64,000 nucleotides of DNA from Bimastos eiseni (Eukaryota; Annelida; Clitellata; Crassiclitellata; Lumbricidae): positions 27,294,585 to 27,358,584 of the forward strand of contig OY365810.1 of assembly GCA_959347315.1 (NCBI GenBank). Direction: 5' to 3'. This document shows, piece by piece, positions 9,905-20,863 of this stretch (the first letter of the stretch is position 1; each line of letters opens with the position of its first letter). A program made the position numbers and the translations under genes. The notes beneath the pieces are model-generated. The model searched no databases, was not told where the DNA came from, and saw only the letters and a list, made by a program, of their open reading frames with translations.

Positions 9905-10030
9905 GGAAGCATGGATAAGAAAAAGACCTCAAAAGATGTTATTTGATTGGATGATGAGGGATGGTTACAGAAGACTGCAAGGGAGGGCTAGACAATGAGA
10001 CAAATGGCAAAACCCTGCCTCAAGACAGAG
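9905..10030 (+). pseudogene. LINE C-terminal fragment
   Basis: The plus strand encodes RKRPQKMLFDWMMRDGYRRL followed by QGRARQ. This resembles the (K/R)RGRPK..LLDWM...GY..LKERA tail found after the reverse transcriptase of some invertebrate LINEs. Only this ~35-residue piece remains. No reverse transcriptase motif lies next to it. Confidence 0.5.
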
Positions 10031-11400
10031 AACCAGAAGAAGACTGTGCTGTAAAGTGTTGTATTGTGAAGTAACTGTAATCGTAATGAGGTAATCAAAT
10101 GATGTACTGCTATTTAAGGCACAATATCGAATGGCAATTTAATTATTGCAAAGCATCCTTCATCATCAAAATGCAAAGTTCACAAGTTTTAGAGCTGAGG
10201 ATTGTAAAATGTTACCAAACCATAATTATAGTACCATTCAGGTCTTCAAGTTTTTTAATAAAGTTTCTTGAAGTTACAAGAATTAACAAGAGTGAAAACA
10301 CACATCAAGAACTGAAGTACAGAAGTGATAGACATGGAGTCCATACACGGCCCATATTCCCATATGAGACCTATATAGAGCCCATATTGGTACCAACATA
10401 TGCCTATATAGATGCCAGCATTCGAGGCACTGTAAAAATGTGTGAGACATTGACGCTTAGCTTTCAACTCCAGATAATAACTACCGGTAGGCAAGCAGCT
10501 GCGGCTGACAAGGATAATTTCCTGAGGCACTGATCCAATTTGTAGTCAATCATTTCGCCATAACTTTCTTCATCAATTCTTGAGCTACAATCCCACTCCA
10601 TACTAAAGGCAACCAAGTACTAAAAGAGAGAATATCATTTCACACAAGACTCCCTCCTCCAACAGTACAACAACTTTGACTTACAAATAGCACCTTTTAT
10701 TACAAAGGTAACAGCGTTCACAAAGAGTTAAAACAAGTCATGGCATATCAACACTGTCTTAATAAAATGCAAAAACCATGCCAAGACATGCTGATGAGAA
10801 CTCACTGGAAACTGACAGGATGACAAAATGAACTATATTAGAAGCTACAAAGACAATAGCAGCAGCAGACTAGCAAGTAATGTCTTGCATCCACTATCCA
10901 GTGACCAAGGAGAGCAGACACATATGGCACCATGATGCAAAGCGTCTACTGCAATGAACAACTGCAGGTTGCAATTTATTATAGTAGACCCTACAGCACG
11001 GCGGTCTATTCAAACAGATTGGTTTGCATGTAATCCAATTTTAGCATTTTTGTGTCTGCTGTGGAGACTCAATGTGATGACACTGGGATAGATGAATGCA
11101 CATACTCGACTCTGTGGAAAGTCTTACAATGCACAGGACTTGCATCTAGAACCTTGGGATATGTCCACCACCTGCTCAAGGGCTATACAGCTGAAAATGC
11201 CTACCATTATGTTCTACTAAGTCTGTAAGTCATTTGGACACAGAATACACAGTCTGTTATGTACCTCAAGAAGGCAATACCTATGTACACTGGGGGGGGC
11301 ATAGAAGATTAACTTTGTCATTCACTCGGCTTGGCTGCTGCAACTGAAACATTGCATAACTGGAACTAGAGCCGGAATGCCATGTCACATGGCACCAAGT
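10031..11400. other. No recognised gene
   Basis: Intronic or intergenic sequence of ordinary composition with an 8-base G run at about 11290. The longest open frame (10099-10533, plus) lacks splice context and recognisable motifs and overlaps an open frame on the other strand. Confidence 0.4.
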
Positions 11401-11404
11401 GGCC

Positions 11405-11480
11405 AAAGTGAGATGTATAACATAATGGGAACTGTGCATGGCTGCCAAAGTTATATTCGACTCCTGTAATAACATGTCAT
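11405..11480 (+). repeat. Dispersed repeat family 5, copy 1
   Basis: GTGCATGGCTGCCAAAGTTA, TTCGACTCCTGTAATAAC and the weaker upstream GTGG..AAAGTGAG block recur at 17171-17262. Confidence 0.5.
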
Positions 11481-11543
11481 CATTCTTTCATATCGTACTT
11501 GTAACCATACCGAGGTTTACAAGAATGAAATTTAACGAAAAAT

Positions 11544-11563
11544 TATTATTATTATTATTATTA
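11544..11563 (+). repeat. (ATT)n microsatellite
   Basis: Seven uninterrupted ATT units. Confidence 0.9.
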
Positions 11564-12540
11564 AAGAATTTATGTCTCTTCTCAACTCTATATCCTCTAC
11601 AATGCCTCCAGTTTACTTTGTCTCTTATTGTGTTATCATATCTCAAAGATCTTGATGAAGTCTGCTTCCTTTCCAATTATTTAATATCAAAAGTTTTAAT
11701 TAAGAGCTTTATAAATAGCCACCACATTCATCATCATCAATGGTGAGTCAAATAGAGGAGTCGCCAACCAGCCTGAGTTTAGGCCGAGGTTCATGGGGTC
11801 CAGGTCATTCTTCACTGCTCACCCCCAGGAGTGTCTCGGTCATTGTGACACTCTCTTGAACTTTCTTTCAGTGTGCAGACGGTCGTGAGATCATTTCTCA
11901 CAATGCTCTGGCGTGATCCTGGTTGCTCTCTGATTGTGTGATATGTCCAAAGAGCTCTTGACTTTCCTCAGCACGTACGTAACCTCAGGTCACACAACAG
12001 CTGGTGGCTGGCAGCCTTGCTGTCATCTGCCCTAGACCTCACTTGTCTATCCGCAGAAGGAAACAATCAGTCAATCCACTTACAAGGTCCAGATGGTCTG
12101 ATGTGGCAGATCCTATCACTGATTACCATACAAACATGAACGATGTTTTAGTTCAGACAGTGAATTCTACAACATGACCCCATCAAACGGAAACATGAAT
12201 TGCCAGTCTATTTTGAGGCTAGCAAAAGACTACTGAGACTTAGCTATTTGCATGCCCTGCTAGGAACTGGCCAATATATGCTACGCCCAAGCAAGATCTT
12301 TGCCATGAAACTACCTTGTCATCTCAGCTGCCAATGATCAGATCACAGTCCATGTTGCCCAGGGTTCTTCTCTGTCATGCAAGACGATCTGCTTGTTCCT
12401 AGGACTTGGCCTTCCACAGTGCTCCATAAACGCTTTGCTGTGGTAGGAATCTTTCTAGAATAGGTTGCCTAGCAACCTCCATAATGAACTTCTTGGTCTT
12501 TCCTCTACACTACCTGTCTTGGTTAGTTTAGCAAAGCATC
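11564..12540. other. No recognised feature; possible upstream LINE remains
   Basis: No clear motif. It lies immediately upstream of, and in the same direction as, the reverse transcriptase fragment at 12550, so its 3' half may be degraded LINE sequence. Confidence 0.3.
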
Positions 12541-12549
12541 CTCAGTCGA

Positions 12550-13420
12550 CAATCACCTATTTGTTGACGATGCCCAATTATTCATCTCTTTCTCCACAAG
12601 CAGCCTTTCCAATTCCATAGATCACCTTCTCCATGTGGATACTTAAATCTCATCTGGGATGACCTCAAACTTCCTGTACCTGAACCCCTTCAAACTGAAT
12701 TCATACTTATATGCCTTTGTCCTCTGCAACTTAGGTATAATTTTTTACCAAAACCCTAGCTTCTCCAATCACATCCCCCATCTTCCTGCTTTGACCTCCA
12801 TATTCAAAATCCACTCAATACTCGACTTCAAAACTGCAATATCAGATCAGTTGTTCACATCAACAGTCCATGCTAAATTAGGCTACAACAATAATCTTTT
12901 CTTGAACATAGACATCACCAAAATAAATCAATTTCAAGCCATTCAGAATGGTCTAGACTAGTTGTCACCAAAACTCCAAACACCACCACATCACTCCTGT
13001 TCTCAAATCATTCCACTGGTAAAACAACTAAACAAATTGAATATATAACGCTCATCTACAACACACTCTAATCTTCCCAGTCTCCATACGTCCATGATCA
13101 GTTGTTTACAGTCTAACCACTTTGCTTAACGTTTTTTTCCACCCTAACACTGCTTTGCCCTTCCATCCCAACATCACTAAAATTTGCAAATTGCTCCCAA
13201 GTCTTACTTAGTTAGCCCGACTCTTTGGAACAAATCCTCTCCAGCATTAACTATCTATCTGAGCCATCCTAAAAACTCACCAAAACTCACCTTCTGCAAT
13301 CTCCCCACAGGTCTTTCACTCAAAACCAAAAACACTGCTCTTTCCCAAATCCTATCCTAATTCCTCTTCTTTTCCCTACCCACCTCGCTGTTTCGATTCC
13401 AAACACCAATCACCTAAGAA
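12550..13420 (+). pseudogene. L2/CR1-like LINE reverse transcriptase, 3' half
   Basis: The plus strand reads HLFVDDAQLFISFSTSSL (the catalytic YADD box, here FVDD, about 12552-12605), then MTSNFLYLNPFKL (usual WM..NFL.LNP.KTE), NLGIIFYQNPSFSNHI (NLGFIFD..LSFS.HI), STVHAKLGYNNNLFLNI (S..HSKLDYCNSL), and INQFQAIQN (I.RLQAIQNA). Continuing in other frames are TKTPKHHHITPVLKS and weak PLLWN/RSFS-type thumb motifs to about 13330. The order and wording are those of the palm/thumb end of L2/CR1-type LINEs. Stops and shifts make it dead. The 5' palm and endonuclease are missing (5' truncation, typical of LINE copies). Confidence 0.85.
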
Positions 13421-13484
13421 GTCTGACTGACTGCCTGCATGACTATCTGACCCTCTGCCTATCGATTTTATCTTGAGTAAGCGC

Positions 13485-13560
13485 CTGTGAATAAGCTGGT
13501 TTCCACGGACTTTGCCTTTGTGAGTGCAGTAGAAATGTCGAGTTTATGAATACGAATTAT
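13485..13560 (+). repeat. Dispersed repeat family 2, copy C
   Basis: CGCCTGTGAATAAGCTGGTT, TTGCCTTTGTGAGTGCAGTA, GAAATGTCGAG and an AATACGAATTA-like tail. It lies ~65 bp downstream of the LINE fragment ending near 13420, so at this site it could be that LINE's 3' UTR. Confidence 0.65.
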
Positions 13561-15235
13561 GACTCTTAGGAGTCAGCATAGAGCAAAGATAGCAAGATCA
13601 GCTTAAATGGTGTCTGCTTCTCTCCGTTCTGAAAATATTTGTTATTTGATGGACAGTCTATTTATACATATCATGTTTTGTGATTTCTGTGATAGCCAAC
13701 ATGCATTGGATGCTTCACAGCTTCATCATGTCCCTTAAAAAATATCTGTAAGAAGCGAGTTGCAGCAAATCTGTCTTGGAACAAGAGAGCATGGGCGACT
13801 GTTTCAAATGACAGACTTACATATTTATCAAACTTTTAACACACAAAAAGTCACACCAAAATGTGTATCTGAGATGCAGATAGATCATGCAGAGCAAGTG
13901 GGTTTATTTTACAATTGTCCATTAATTGAATAATGCCAATTGCGAATGAAAGAAAGAGCTGCCTCAGTGGGGTGGATTTGACTGCACAGAGGGAATTAAA
14001 GAATCGGCAGACAGATGAACCTTCAGTCAACTTAGCAAAATGATCAATCTTGATCATGCATTTTAAAAATAAAATTCAGGTTTAAGATTGTTCAGCAGTT
14101 TGTCAGCATCCAGGAAGAGTTTCTTTCAACAATAGTTTGATTATTATTGAAAAGAAGAAAGACACATAAAACAGAAAGAATTCCTCAACAATCGACCAAC
14201 TGATAAATGTCAAGTTGACTTTACCCGTCATACCAAAGCAGCTTTAGAAAGTGTGTAAGTGGAATTAACTACAGGTGGCAATGGCTGAAAGCAGATCAAA
14301 AAACAACAGTTAAATTTCAATCAAAAAAAGAAGTAACTGAAATTGCAAATGCGTTTGTGGCATTCAAAATGAAGCTATTTGATAGTGGAATGCCAAAGAA
14401 GTTCAGTAATCTTGTCACCAAAAACCGTAATGAAACCATCAGCCAGAACGAATGGTGAGGAGATCTTAGGTGCCTGGTGTTTTCCTACAAGGACACTTTT
14501 TGAGGGCTTTCCATTGGAGATCACGGGCAAGATGACTTCTACGAAATTACGAAATTTGACTAGTAGGATTTAGCCTCAGGAACCAAGTTACATACAACGT
14601 TGCAAAATGTACATGATATAATGAATCATCAGCCTTAAGAGCATTCCAGTTGGCTATGTCGATGTCGAGCTCTGTCAATTAAAAAGGAACAACGCACCTT
14701 GTCATGGATGACAATTTGTGATTTAGGACAAAGGTACTAATCATTCAATTTGATCATAACTAACTGGGATGATAAGAGAAGGAATCTACAGACAGGTCTC
14801 AATCAGAAATATGGAAGTGAGGAACAGCAGTCATTGAATTCAATAGGAAGTTTCATGTATCCGTTGACTTTTTAGATAACAAAGGAGACTTTTAGCCATG
14901 CCAGACAGGAATCTCGTTCTCTGCCAAACGATCCTCTTTCCAAAAACCATATTCAAAAAACCATATGTATGCAAGTTGGCCGAATCTAAGATGTCGTCCA
15001 TACACTGTGGCTCCGTCTGCACTATGTTGCAATAACATCCACGCTACTACAGGAAAATCAGCTCAACATAAGACATACCGGTGTCAAAGTAGTCTACATG
15101 CTTACACAGATGAACGTGTGTTGAGATTAAGAGATAGCATAAATTTCTGATACTTAGTAATACAACATAATTCCAATAGTTTCACTAACAACACCATTTA
15201 CACTGTAGGCCCTAGTGTTTACATGTAGGGATCCT
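13561..15235. other. No recognised gene
   Basis: No motif of any TE or host protein could be recognised. Open frames are 60-70 codons at most. Confidence 0.4.
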
Positions 15236-15239
15236 CAGT

Positions 15240-15520
15240 GACAAACAAGATCATTGATCTATGCACCATCAAATAAAATGAACAATCTATCTAAGAAGAA
15301 ATGAAGATGCACCAAAAACCCACCAGTCTACAAAAGCACACCATTAAGAATCGAAGAATCTTGGTCTAGCACTTGTAACCGTAAGATCATCAATCTTTTG
15401 CGACACCAAATAAGATAACTGATCTACAGAATAAGAACAAGATTGCTCATTGATGCTTCGACAAATGAGATCAACGATCTATGTGGCACAAAATACGATA
15501 ATTTAGTCCTCAAAGAACAG
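15240..15520 (+). repeat. Degenerate ~45-bp repeat, about four units
   Basis: The pattern AAGATCAT(T/C)(G/A)ATCT, then CA(C)CAAATAA(A/G)AT, then GATCTA recurs at 15250, 15384, 15430 and 15470 with strong divergence and irregular spacing. Old tandem duplications are the simplest reading. Confidence 0.4.
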
Positions 15521-16560
15521 AACCAAATTAATGCTCTTGCATTCAGAGTAAGCAAGTACTTTACGACTGCATCAGGAAAAAGCTTTAAGCATCCATTGGA
15601 AAATGCTATGAATTCTTAAGACGGTCACAAGATTGGCTTCCTGAAAGTTTTTCCCACTCTTCCCTCGATGACAATAATAATGAGTTTTCTTCGGATACAC
15701 CAGACTCACCCAGCCTTCAACTGCACCAATGTGAAACGATTCCTCAACCTCATCCATTATATATCTGAACTACTCTGACAAGACTCCAACTCTGAGAGCA
15801 AGACCTGTTGGTGAGGTAGTATCAAAGAACACTAACATCAGGCCAGTGATGCAGGAAGGCCAAGACAGGATGTGCAAATGGCTAATTAAAGGAGTCAGTG
15901 GTCACATGGGATAGCCTATTTCCACACCAACGCTAAAGCTGCTGAATACATCATTTATCTGATGGCGCCACCGTCATCAGCAGAAATCCTTAACAACTCT
16001 GAAAATGCAGCTGTTTCACTCGTAAGCAGAGATGAACAAGTGACACAACGTTTAGCCAGCTGCATTATTTTCAATCACAATCTCCTTTTTATAGTTGCAA
16101 AGCTCTCCATTGACAAATGCAGTAATAAGTAAATAGAAGCAAATGTTTAAATAGCACTTTTTAAGGGACATTTAAGACTTTAGCACAATCAGCAGTATCT
16201 TGCCAAAAAAGATCTGGACACTCATTGTAAAATAAAACTGTTTGAAAAGGAAATTGTCATCACCATTTAATATTCACAAACACCCAGGTGCCACCCACAA
16301 TAAGGTCATCGCTAGTTGAGATCTGGATACACATTGCAGAGTCTACATAGGCCTATAGTCTGTGGACTGAAGATGACCTTGACCATTGTAATGTCCATAC
16401 ACAAAACAATTTCAAACAGCAAAAAATCTACATTAAAAATACTTTTGAGTCCCATGACAACCTTACACATGGCAATTATAAACTACATAATTTGTATGTT
16501 ATTTAGTCAATGCATATTTGATCAATGCAGCTGGAAGGTCAGTCAGTGGTGGTGGTTTTA
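15521..16560. other. No recognised gene
   Basis: Contains two copies of GATCTGGA(C/T)AC(T/A)CATTG about 120 bp apart (16210 and 16320). Nothing else is recognised. Confidence 0.35.
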
Positions 16561-16564
16561 GTTT

Positions 16565-16658
16565 AAGGACACTGTGTGATAACAAAGATCATTAGCATCG
16601 ACTTCCTCCTTTATTTAGGCTTGAGACTGGCACTGCAAAGGTGCAAGCAGTGGATGAG
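16565..16658 (+). repeat. Dispersed repeat family 1, copy 2
   Basis: Reads ACACTGTGTGATAACAAAGA, TCATTAGCATCG, TTCCTCCTTTATTTAGGCTT, GAGACTGGCACTG and GTGCAAGCAGTGG. It is the clearest of the four copies together with 53895. Confidence 0.7.
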
Positions 16659-17170
16659 TGTGATAGGCAGTCCTGGACAGAGACCGAGATGTCTTTGGAA
16701 AGAGAAATAGCAGATGTAAATGTGAATTCTGAGAACAGTGACATTTAGCTGTGATGAGCCAAACCTTGAATTGTGTAATTAACATTTGTAGTTTAATGCT
16801 TGATTGACAGCAGTATAGTGCATACTATATCTCTAATGGGAGAGTGCGTAATGCCTCAGTGTGTTAGCTATATACACTATGCTGAACAGGTGCTGAGTTT
16901 CAAGCCGTGCATATTTAATTAGAAAGTCCTACAGGTGTCTTTATATAATTGCAGGTGAAGCTTGTGAAAGAATTAGCTCATGTGACTGATTCGAAGTGAG
17001 TTACAGAGTTGATTTGTGCTGAGCTAGTCTATAGAAACAATTCATGTGTAAAACTGAGTTTATTGCGAGAGGCTTAGGTGAACGGCAACACTCAGGCACT
17101 AAAAGAGCAGAAGATGAGCGTGGATACGGGATCCATTCCACTACCCTCTGAAGGTCAATTCAGCCTCTCG

Positions 17171-17262
17171 TTCGCTAGGTGGCAGTGGTAAAATGAGCCA
17201 TATGACGGACGAATGTCTTGCATGGCTGCCATATAGTTAAAGTCGACTCCTGTAATAACTGA
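17171..17262 (+). repeat. Dispersed repeat family 5, copy 2
   Basis: CTTGCATGGCTGCCATATAG and GTCGACTCCTGTAATAACTG match 11405-11480. Confidence 0.5.
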
Positions 17263-17510
17263 TAATCAACTACTCCTGCCAGTGAGAACAATATGTCGCA
17301 TGACAGAAATGGCAGAAGGATGAAGACAGACAGTTTTGCAAATACGCAACAAGATTTTTAAATGACAGCACAGTGGACCCAGTCAAGCACTAAAATCACA
17401 AAGGTAAAAAGTTAATAGCACTACGGATAACACCGGTACGGATAACACTGGAATCACAACACATTAAGCATACACATATTTCATAGAAACTGTCAAACGG
17501 ATTTTCTTTC

Positions 17511-17575
17511 ACCCTTTAACGACCAGTGTGTAATAAAGTGTAAGACATAATCAATAACGATGGTCGTTAAAGGGT
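17511..17575. mobile_element. Small palindromic MITE-like sequence
   Basis: A perfect 15-bp inverted repeat (ACCCTTTAACGACCA at 17511-17525 and TGGTCGTTAAAGGGT at 17561-17575) brackets a 35-bp AT-rich spacer. The short symmetric unit resembles a miniature inverted-repeat element. No target duplication is evident. Confidence 0.5.
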
Positions 17576-18266
17576 TAAACACTTCTACTACAAGATGAAA
17601 TGAAAGTAAAATGAGCCCCGCATGAGAGGAACCAAAGTTTGAGCCACATACATCATGAAGCAGGACTGCTCGAATGTATGATAAAGTATATGAGATATGA
17701 TCTTGAAGCGACTAGCCACATTCAAATTCAAGCCTCGTAATTTTTAAGAATGCTTGACTACCCTACAATCTTGTCTTCTGTAGATCTTGGCTGAATCTAT
17801 CCATCAGATTACGATGTCAGAATGCAGTTTTACTCTCTGAACCACATTCAAGGGCATATTCAAAGAGATGTCGCAAAAGTCTGTAGATTAGATTGATAAG
17901 GAGCCACAGTTCAATCATCCAACCATTCAACCAAAACAATTGGTCACAGTAAACAGGCGATATATCGATGGCAGTAGCAAAAGAAGTACTCAAACGTAAG
18001 CACTCAATTGACCAGACACTGTGTGGTGTTGGTGGCCAATTGTTCGCCTGACTGACTGGCCAAGTTACAGTCTGGCTGGCTCAACTCCAGTTTACTGACT
18101 GACTGGCCAGAAGACTGATTTGCTGCCAGTTTTTGATTAAGTCTCCATCTCAAATAACACCACGGCAAAGGACAGAGATCTGGCGAGGGCCGATGGCACC
18201 ATGTGTAGCTCTGAAAATGTTTCACAATGCTTCATCACCGAAGCAGAAAGATCGAGATAAAAGAAA

Positions 18267-18335
18267 ATCAATCAAAAAGTTAAATCAAAGGCACAACGAA
18301 CGACTAGTCCAACTGAGTCCAAGAAAATGTATTGG
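18267..18335 (+). repeat. Direct repeat D1, copy 1
   Basis: Shares about 60 bp (AAAGTTAAATCAAAGGCACA, ACGAACGACT.GTCCAACTGA and GTCCAAGAA.ATGT) with 18749-18811 in the same orientation, ~480 bp apart. Confidence 0.75.
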
Positions 18336-18748
18336 AAGATGTGTGTAAAGATGTTGCATGCAAGACTAACGGTTCTGTTGTAGTAGCACTGTGTGCAGCA
18401 ATTAGAAACATTCACATGAAAGAACCCAGTAAAATGAAGGAATGAAATGTTAGATGAAGACGACCGGTCAAGCGAAGCACGAAAATCGTAAGTCCGGAAA
18501 ACTCATATCACGATAACACCCACCGAATACAACGTTTATACCAGCTTAATGTAATTGAGTCTTACATTGAACGTCACAAAAGGCAATATAACGTAACATC
18601 AACACATGTCATATAATCACTTCAGATCATATAACGTAACATATGGGTTTCTGTAGGACACAATGTCTGATAAGTGGAGTATTTGCTTGAAATGTAGTAA
18701 TCGTAATCATAAGCTCCAAACTTTCAAAGTGCCACTTGAAAGTTAATC

Positions 18749-18811
18749 ATAAAGTTAAATTAAAGGCACAACGAACGACTGGTCCAACTGAGTCCAAGAA
18801 TATGTCACAAA
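18749..18811 (+). repeat. Direct repeat D1, copy 2
   Basis: Near-identical to 18267-18335. It is followed by the family 4 repeat at 18858. Confidence 0.75.
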
Positions 18812-18857
18812 AGGTATAAAGTCATTCAAGTGCATAAGGGTAGTCCAAAGTAGGTCT

Positions 18858-18960
18858 GAGTCCGGTTGCCAGAGGAGGCAGAGTAGCTATAGGACGAGAT
18901 TTGGAAAGCGGAGAATCAGATGAGTTGGGGAATGAATTCTTCAAGAGTTTTGAATGTTGA
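18858..18960 (+). repeat. Dispersed repeat family 4, copy 1
   Basis: GTCCGGTTGCCAGAGGAGGC and AGAGTAGCTATA, then GGAAAGCGGAGAATCAGATG and ATTCTTCAAGAGTTT, recur in the same order at 25510-25630. Confidence 0.6.
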
Positions 18961-19860
18961 AGCCACTCCTCGAGGTACCGAGATATTGTAGTATTTGATT
19001 AAAAACATCAGATGCTGAAATGCACCTAAGTCACTTCAGCAACACTTCAAACACTTCGTGAAAACAGACATGAGAAAGCTTCTGAAAACTTGTAATAACC
19101 GATGTAAACTAGAAATTTCTTCATCACTGCCACAAAGAGTTATACAGTACATCACTATAGTGATAGGAGGAAATATACTAGGAATCCCACAAATTCAAGT
19201 AATTCTTTATCCTAGGTTGATCTACTGCACATAAGGCAGCCAGCCACCCAAAGCAATAATTAAAAATGAAAGAAAGCATGTGAGACTGCTATGGACATAA
19301 TTAAATTTTCAAATGCTAGAACACCATAAACTTGACATATGAGCCTACCATATATCAGTGTTCAAACGGTTAAAGACTCGACTATTATGACAATTGTTTA
19401 ACAAACAAATACTTTGTGATTTATTTCTTCAATTGCTCTTGTGTAATATGCAGATATTAGCCACATTGCACAGGACAGGATTTCATTTCTCTATTAAATT
19501 GCATTTCAAAATGGTTTCACTTGAATGTTGATAAATTATAGATAGATGTTATTTGATCATTTGCAATGTAGCCTACTTTCGTGATGACTGTATGGTCAAT
19601 TTTGGCAAAATGTGACAAAAAAGCCATCCAAACTTGACATATGAAGTAAACAATCTAGGTGTTCAACATGTTATCTGATTAAATCTCATGCAGACTATTT
19701 CTCTTCTTATATACCTAATATCTCATTTTGAAACCATAATCAATTAAATGGAGCTGACTTCCATTGTGAACCTTTAAATTGTGATTTGCTGGTGAATTAT
19801 AAAAGAAGCAAACTAAAAAAAACAAAGAATTACGATTTTTTTAATCTGCAACTACTTGTA
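18961..19860. other. No recognised gene
   Basis: AT-rich intron-like sequence. AACTTGACATATGA occurs twice (about 19328 and 19628). Confidence 0.35.
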
Positions 19861-19867
19861 TAAATTT

Positions 19868-19970
19868 GTCAGTAGAATATTTGCAGAGGCAAATAATATC
19901 CGAATAGTGTTGAAAACGTGATACTTGGCCGAGGTGAATGTCCGACGCGATTTCTGGCTGATCCCTAGTA
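19868..19970 (+). mobile_element. Terminal fragment of the TAGGGCATAACC hAT family
   Basis: AATATTTGCAGAGGCAAATA, GGCCGAGGTGAATGTC and GCGATTTCTGGCTGATCCCT align with the right 100 bp of the element at 20864-21550. Only this end is recognisable. Confidence 0.55.
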
Positions 19971-20123
19971 ATTATATTTGTAATTGTAAATTTGCATATT
20001 CTGTAAACAGAATATCAGCGTACAGTACGCTGTCCTATTATGTCGCATAATTATGCCATATAAGCTTTTTAGACAAGTAGAACTGGGCTATTAAAAAATG
20101 ATGTATGCAGATTGCTCACTTAC

Positions 20124-20276
20124 AAGGTTCAGCACTAAGATCACTCCATGACCTGCCGTGTAGAAGGAATGACTCCAAGCAACTGAACCTAGTATATCCT
20201 CACTGGCGCCCTCTTTAAGAACCTTGACCTTGATCTTGCTGTAGCCAACGTCACCGTCCCGTATCAATACACGTCC
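20124..20276 (-). CDS. Candidate internal exon, extracellular part of an unidentified membrane protein
   Basis: The minus strand has a clean acceptor (gtttttatag, AG at 20277-20278) and a consensus donor (AACCTT|GTAAGTGAGC, GT at 20122-20123). They bound 153 nt, exactly 51 open codons in phase 0/0. The peptide starts GRVLIRDGDVGYSKIKVKVL and contains GSVAWSHSFYTAGHGVILVL, an alternating pattern that suggests beta strands of an extracellular domain; it has no cysteine. Joined in phase 0 to the exon at 9573-9768, it would sit just N-terminal to a transmembrane helix. I do not recognise the domain. Composition is richer in GC than its surroundings. No upstream exon could be found in the window. 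Confidence 0.55.
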
Positions 20277-20504
20277 CTATAAAAACAGCACAGTCTAGAT
20301 TTCAGAACAATTTCAATAAAGGAAACACAGCCATAATGTTTTATTGACAAGAACGAGCATGTGAAATGAAAATCATCCTGGGATACAAACTGGGATACCA
20401 CTCTAGTAAAGGACAAGGGTTTAGCAATAATAATAAAATAAAGATAATAATAATAATAAGAGATCACAGCAGACAGTAAAACATCAAAATACACTGCTAT
20501 ATTG

Positions 20505-20705
20505 TCATCATACTGCTTTATGCCCTTGCCCTTCAAGACTCTGGGTCCTGTCAACCGGGATGGCCTAGAACTGATCAATCTCCTTGGCCACCGGCTTGCC
20601 CAGGTATCAGGCGACAAGAGAGAGACAGCCTTCCTCTACCAGCGCTTGTCAATGATTGTCTAGCGCTTCAATGCAGTTGCTTTTTGTAGCACTTTTTCGA
20701 ACAAT
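20505..20705 (+). pseudogene. Retroelement C-terminal tail fragment
   Basis: The plus strand reads FMPLPFKTLGPVNRDGLELI, NLLGHRLAQVSGDKRETAFL, YQRLSMIV-stop-RFNAVAF. This matches the conserved C-terminus of a reverse-transcriptase polyprotein family widespread in invertebrates, with a (V/I)ALETLGP(I/V)N..., LG.R(L/I)..VSGD.RE..FL(F/Y)QR(L/I)S and QRFNAV pattern. One in-frame stop replaces the Gln before RFNAV. No polymerase motifs are adjacent. The same tail occurs inverted at 44720-45345. Confidence 0.65.
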
Positions 20706-20863
20706 AAAAACATCTGCGAAGACTAGTCATTCCAGAACAATGCCCCCCCTAATTTTTTAATCTCGATGGATCATATGTACTTCGAGAAAAAAAATAATAA
20801 TATAACATGAGACTAGAACAATATTCTTAAATAATGTTCAAGTCCCTGAGGGATCCTAGGATG

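Noticed and set aside
15240..15520. Spaced short repeats considered as a CRISPR-like array.
   Set aside because: The units are diverged, spacing is irregular and the context is eukaryotic with no cas-type genes.
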